Origin: an uncultured Eubacteriales bacterium
GTDB lineage: Bacteria; Bacillota; Clostridia; Eubacteriales; Anaerofustaceae
Assembly: GCA_902796565.1 (NCBI GenBank)
Contig: CADBPP010000149.1
Coordinates: 1-7,523, forward strand
Reading direction: 5' to 3'
DNA: 7,523 nucleotides
Shown here in pieces: positions 5,313 to 7,523 of the stretch (position 1 is the stretch's first letter; each line of letters begins with the position of its first letter). Below the pieces are notes generated by a model. That model worked only from the letters and a program-made list of their open reading frames with translations. It was not told the DNA's origin and ran no database searches. The position numbers were made by a program, and so were the translations under genes.

Positions 5313-6737
5313 TCAGAGTATGAAGCGGCTGGTGTCCTTTTTGAGGTCCTCCTCCTCGCTTCTGAAAACGTTCTTAACGTAGTCGCGGGTCACGGTGAAC
5401 TCCTTCTGCTCGTACTCGGGAGCGTAGAAGGATATCTCCGAAAGGACCTTCTCCAGCACGGTGTAGAGCCTTCTGGCCCCGATGTTCTCGCTGGTCTCGT
5501 TCTCCATGAAGGCCATCTTCGCCAGGTATTCCAGCGCGTCCGGCTCGAACTTCAGCTTCAGGTCCTCCGTCGCCAGAAGCTCCGTGTACTGCTTTATCAG
5601 AGCGTTCTGGGGCTGGGTGAGGATCTTCAGGAAGTCCTCCTCGGTTAGGGAATCCAGCTTGACCTTGATGGGGAAGCGGCCCTGCAGCTCCGGGATCAGG
5701 TCGCTGACCTTGCTCATGTGGAATGCCCCCGCTCCGATGAACAGCATGTAATCTGTCTTTACCGGCCCGTACTTGGTGGTGACGGTGCAGCCTTCCACTA
5801 TCGGGAGGATATCCCTCTGGACGCCTTCCCTTGAGACGTCCGGGCCGTTGCCCTTGTATCCGCCCGCGATCTTGTCGATCTCGTCCAGGAAGATGATGCC
5901 GTCCTGCTCTGCGCTTCTGAGACCCTCCTCGTTGATGGCGTCCATGTCGATGAGCTTCTGGCTTTCCTCGGAAGTGAATATCTCCCTGGCCTGGGCCACT
6001 GTGGTCTTTCTCTTCTTTTTCTTTGAGGGGAAGATGCTCCCCAGCATCCCTCCCAGGTTCATGGACATCTCGCTGTTTCCGCCGTCGGAGCCGATGACAC
6101 CGATGGGGACGCTCTGGCGGTCCTCCACCATTATCTCTATCTGCATGTCCTCCAGCTCGCCGGCTTCAAGGCGCCTTCTCATCTCGGCGCGGCTCATGAT
6201 CCTTTCCTGTTCCGCTGCGGGATCTGCGGGGCTCTGGGGCTGGGCCGGCTGGGGCTGGCCCTGGGGCCTTCTGTTCCCGAAGAACATCTCATAGGCGTTT
6301 TGGGTATCCGCAGGTTTTGCGGATGAAGGAATTATCGCGTCCAGCAGGCGCTCGTTCACGATGTCCCCGGCCTTTTCCTTTACCTTGTCCAGCTCCCTCT
6401 GCTTGACCATGCGGATGGATGTGGCGACCAGGTCGCGGACCATGCTCTCCACGTCCCTTCCCACGTATCCGACCTCGGTGAACTTGGTGGCCTCCACCTT
6501 TATGAAGGGGGCGTCCACCAGCTTAGCGAGCCTGCGGGCTATCTCGGTCTTTCCCACGCCGGTGGGGCCCATCATTATGATGTTCTTCGGCGTGACCTCG
6601 TCCCGCATCTCGGGGGAGAGGAGCCTTCTGCGGTAGCGGTTCCTCAGGGCTATGGCCACGCTCTTTTTCGCTTCCTCCTGGCCGATGATGTATTTGTCCA
6701 GTTCCTTTACTATCTGGTTGGGGGTGAGTTCGTTCAT
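5313..6737 (-). CDS. hslU: ATP-dependent protease ATPase subunit HslU (ClpY/CodX)
   Basis: The 474-residue AAA+ unfoldase forms a hexamer that feeds substrates to HslV. Motifs are Walker A GPTGVGKT (57-64), the pore loop GYVG (90-93), Walker B IIFLDEID (281-288), the sensor-1 region GAGAFH (335-340), the arginine finger in LQGRFP (R354) and the sensor-2 motif NIGARRL (418-424). The C-terminus is TSRFIL; the family's hydrophobic tail docks into HslV. The intermediate domain (about 110-245) carries a Gln/Pro-rich stretch at 156-175 and a run KKKKRKTT (239-246), which explains the length above the usual 440-470. The ATG at 6737 overlaps the hslV TGA (ATGA), with GGAGG (6749-6745) seven bases upstream, so the pair is translationally coupled. 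A terminator follows. Confidence 0.98.
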   Translation of the reverse strand: MNELTPNQIVKELDKYIIGQEEAKKSVAIALRNRYRRRLLSPEMRDEVTPKNIIMMGPTGVGKTEIARRLAKLVDAPFIKVEATKFTEVGYVGRDVESMVRDLVATSIRMVKQRELDKVKEKAGDIVNERLLDAIIPSSAKPADTQNAYEMFFGNRRPQGQPQPAQPQSPADPAAEQERIMSRAEMRRRLEAGELEDMQIEIMVEDRQSVPIGVIGSDGGNSEMSMNLGGMLGSIFPSKKKKRKTTVAQAREIFTSEESQKLIDMDAINEEGLRSAEQDGIIFLDEIDKIAGGYKGNGPDVSREGVQRDILPIVEGCTVTTKYGPVKTDYMLFIGAGAFHMSKVSDLIPELQGRFPIKVKLDSLTEEDFLKILTQPQNALIKQYTELLATEDLKLKFEPDALEYLAKMAFMENETSENIGARRLYTVLEKVLSEISFYAPEYEQKEFTVTRDYVKNVFRSEEEDLKKDTSRFIL

Positions 6738-7276
6738 GAAAGTTCCTCCAGATCTATGACCTTGATGTTGTCATTGGTGTATACGCAGATCTCCGACGCT
6801 ATCTTAAGGCTCTCCCTGACTATGTCCTTCGCCTCCATGTCGGAGTGTCTCACGAGGGCCCTGGCGGCCGCCATGGCGTACATGCTGCCGCTGCCGATGG
6901 AGGCGACCCCGTCGTCCGGCTCGATCACTTCCCCGGTGCCGCTGACGATCAGAACGTTCTCCCTGTCGCAGGCGATAAGAAGGGCGTCGAGCTTTCTTAA
7001 GGCGGCGTCGGTGCGCCACTGCTTGGCCAGCTCTATGGCCGCTCTCTGTATGTTGCCGGAATACTGTTCAAGCTTGCCCTCGAACATGTCCGAAAGGGTG
7101 AAGGCGTCTGCCACGCTCCCCGCGAAGCCCACCGCCACCTTGCCGTTGTATACGGTGCGGACCTTTTCCGCGGTATGCTTCATGATGGTGGTCTCGCCGA
7201 GGGTGACCTGCCCGTCGCCTCCGATGGCTATGCGATTGTTCCTCTTGACCGCCAGTATGGTAGTTGCTCGAAACAT
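6734..7276 (-). CDS. hslV: ATP-dependent protease peptidase subunit HslV (ClpQ/CodW)
   Basis: The 180-residue N-terminal nucleophile hydrolase forms the double-ring peptidase of the HslVU protease. The chain starts MFRATTILAVKR. Thr5 is the expected nucleophile, so the first four residues would be removed or act as a short propeptide. Supporting residues are Asp21 in GGDGQVTLG (19-27) and Lys38 in TAEKVR (35-40), which match Asp17 and Lys33 of the E. coli enzyme by alignment. Further motifs are VAVGFAGSVADAFTL (47-61), VSGTGEVIEPDDG (111-123) and IGSGSMYAMAAARAL (127-141). I chose the ATG at 7276 because GGGAGG (7290-7285) lies eight bases upstream and family N-termini agree. An in-frame ATG at 7309 lies almost at the predicted transcription start and lacks a ribosome site. 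It overlaps hslU by four bases. Confidence 0.97.
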   Translation of the reverse strand: MFRATTILAVKRNNRIAIGGDGQVTLGETTIMKHTAEKVRTVYNGKVAVGFAGSVADAFTLSDMFEGKLEQYSGNIQRAAIELAKQWRTDAALRKLDALLIACDRENVLIVSGTGEVIEPDDGVASIGSGSMYAMAAARALVRHSDMEAKDIVRESLKIASEICVYTNDNIKVIDLEELS

Positions 7277-7317
7277 ATGTGATACCTCCCTGGTATTCGT
7301 CTCATTCATATGTCCAT

Positions 7318-7326
7318 ATTATATCA
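7318..7326 (-). promoter_or_regulatory. Extended -10 promoter of hslVU
   Basis: TGATATAAT on the minus strand contains a perfect TATAAT (7323-7318) preceded by TG and one base. A weak -35 candidate, TTTGTA (7345-7340), lies 16 bases upstream. It sits within an AT inverted repeat, AATATA/TATATT (7336-7351), that might be an operator or chance. Transcription should start near 7311. Confidence 0.7.
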
Positions 7327-7420
7327 GCGGGGGAAAATATACAAATATATTAATGAGGGTTTAATGCTGGGCCGCTGCCGGATCCCGTTCCAAATATTTT
7401 TCGTTTGTTTGATATTCCAC

Positions 7421-7449
7421 TTGACAAAGAAGCCTCTTTCATTTATACT
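7421..7449 (+). promoter_or_regulatory. Consensus promoter of the tRNA-Gly gene
   Basis: TTGACA (7421-7426), a 17-base spacer and TATACT (7444-7449) are read on the plus strand. Transcription would start near 7456, seven bases before the tRNA. It diverges from the hslVU promoter; the stretch of about 70 bases between them shows nothing else I can name. Confidence 0.85.
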
Positions 7450-7462
7450 AATTCATGCATTT

Positions 7463-7523
7463 GCGGGTGTAGCTCAGTGGTAGAGCCCCAGCCCTCCAAG
7501 CTGGTTGCGAGGGTTCGATCCCC
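7463..7523 (+). tRNA. tRNA-Gly, anticodon TCC, 3' end cut by window edge
   Basis: The first 61 bases of a tRNA are present. The acceptor strand is GCGGGTG. The D arm is GCTC-AGTGGTA-GAGC with the conserved GG. The anticodon arm is CCAGC-CCTCCAA-GCTGG, all five pairs matched. The variable loop is TTGC, and the T arm begins GAGGG-TTCGATC-CCC. The anticodon TCC reads GGA and GGN codons as glycine, and the body resembles bacterial glycine tRNAs. Position 33 is C instead of the nearly universal T, since such tRNAs normally read CTTCCAA in this loop. The rest of the T stem, the acceptor 3' strand and any encoded CCA lie beyond the window. Confidence 0.93.

Noticed and set aside
5773..6294. 173-residue plus-strand frame opposite hslU, with other long plus-strand frames opposite tsf, nnrD and hslV
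   Set aside because: They are shadows of GC-rich coding DNA; the minus-strand products are unmistakable conserved proteins.
7277..7309. Longer hslV product starting at 7309
   Set aside because: That ATG is within a few bases of the predicted transcript start, has no ribosome site, and would bury the catalytic Thr behind 15 residues.
7352..7420. Spacer between hslVU and tRNA promoters as a possible origin or attachment site
   Set aside because: It has AT-rich and GC-rich patches but no repeated boxes, direct repeats or clear hairpin with T run. tRNA genes can be integration sites, but the relevant 3' end is outside the window.

Overview
The window looks like a core housekeeping segment from an anaerobic, Clostridia-like (Firmicutes) bacterium. 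The evidence is the gene order hslV-hslU / rpsB-tsf / pyrH-frr, the strong AGGAGG-type ribosome binding sites, a CodW-like HslV with a short propeptide, Rho-independent terminators with U tracts, and a DUF39 'homocysteine biosynthesis' protein typical of anaerobes. Coding DNA is fairly GC-rich while the promoter regions are AT-rich. The exact genus cannot be named from the sequence. All protein genes are on the minus strand. The only plus-strand gene is a tRNA cut by the right edge.

Layout from right to left, in the direction of transcription. (1) At 7421-7523 a consensus promoter drives a partial tRNA-Gly(TCC) on the plus strand, divergent from hslV. (2) At 7326-5276 lies an hslV-hslU operon (ATGA overlap) with an extended -10 promoter and an all-GC terminator. 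(3) At 5241-3352 lies rpsB-tsf, with a roughly 135-nt leader and a terminator with A and U tracts on both sides. (4) At 3349-2042 lies pyrH-frr, with an extended -10 promoter directly after that terminator. (5) At 1996-1534 lies a monocistronic gene for a small LysM protein without a signal peptide, with near-consensus promoter and strong terminator. (6) At 1512-628 lies a stand-alone NAD(P)HX dehydratase gene (nnrD). (7) At 631-1 lies the 5' part of a DUF39/HcyBio gene with its own promoter, which overlaps the nnrD stop codon.

Functionally, HslVU is an ATP-dependent cytoplasmic protease. S2, EF-Ts and RRF serve the ribosome (small subunit, elongation, recycling), and UMP kinase supplies UDP for nucleic acids. 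NnrD repairs damaged NAD(P)H. DUF39 probably assimilates sulfur into homocysteine. In several Firmicutes codY sits between hslU and rpsB; here that place holds only a terminator, a promoter and a leader.

I see no mobile element, CRISPR array, phage gene or clearly new multi-gene system. The points most worth a second look are a C at position 33 of the tRNA-Gly anticodon loop, an ATG-TGA start-stop overlapping the GTG start of pyrH, two mutually exclusive stems in the rpsB leader, and the signal-less LysM protein with its charged helical tail.
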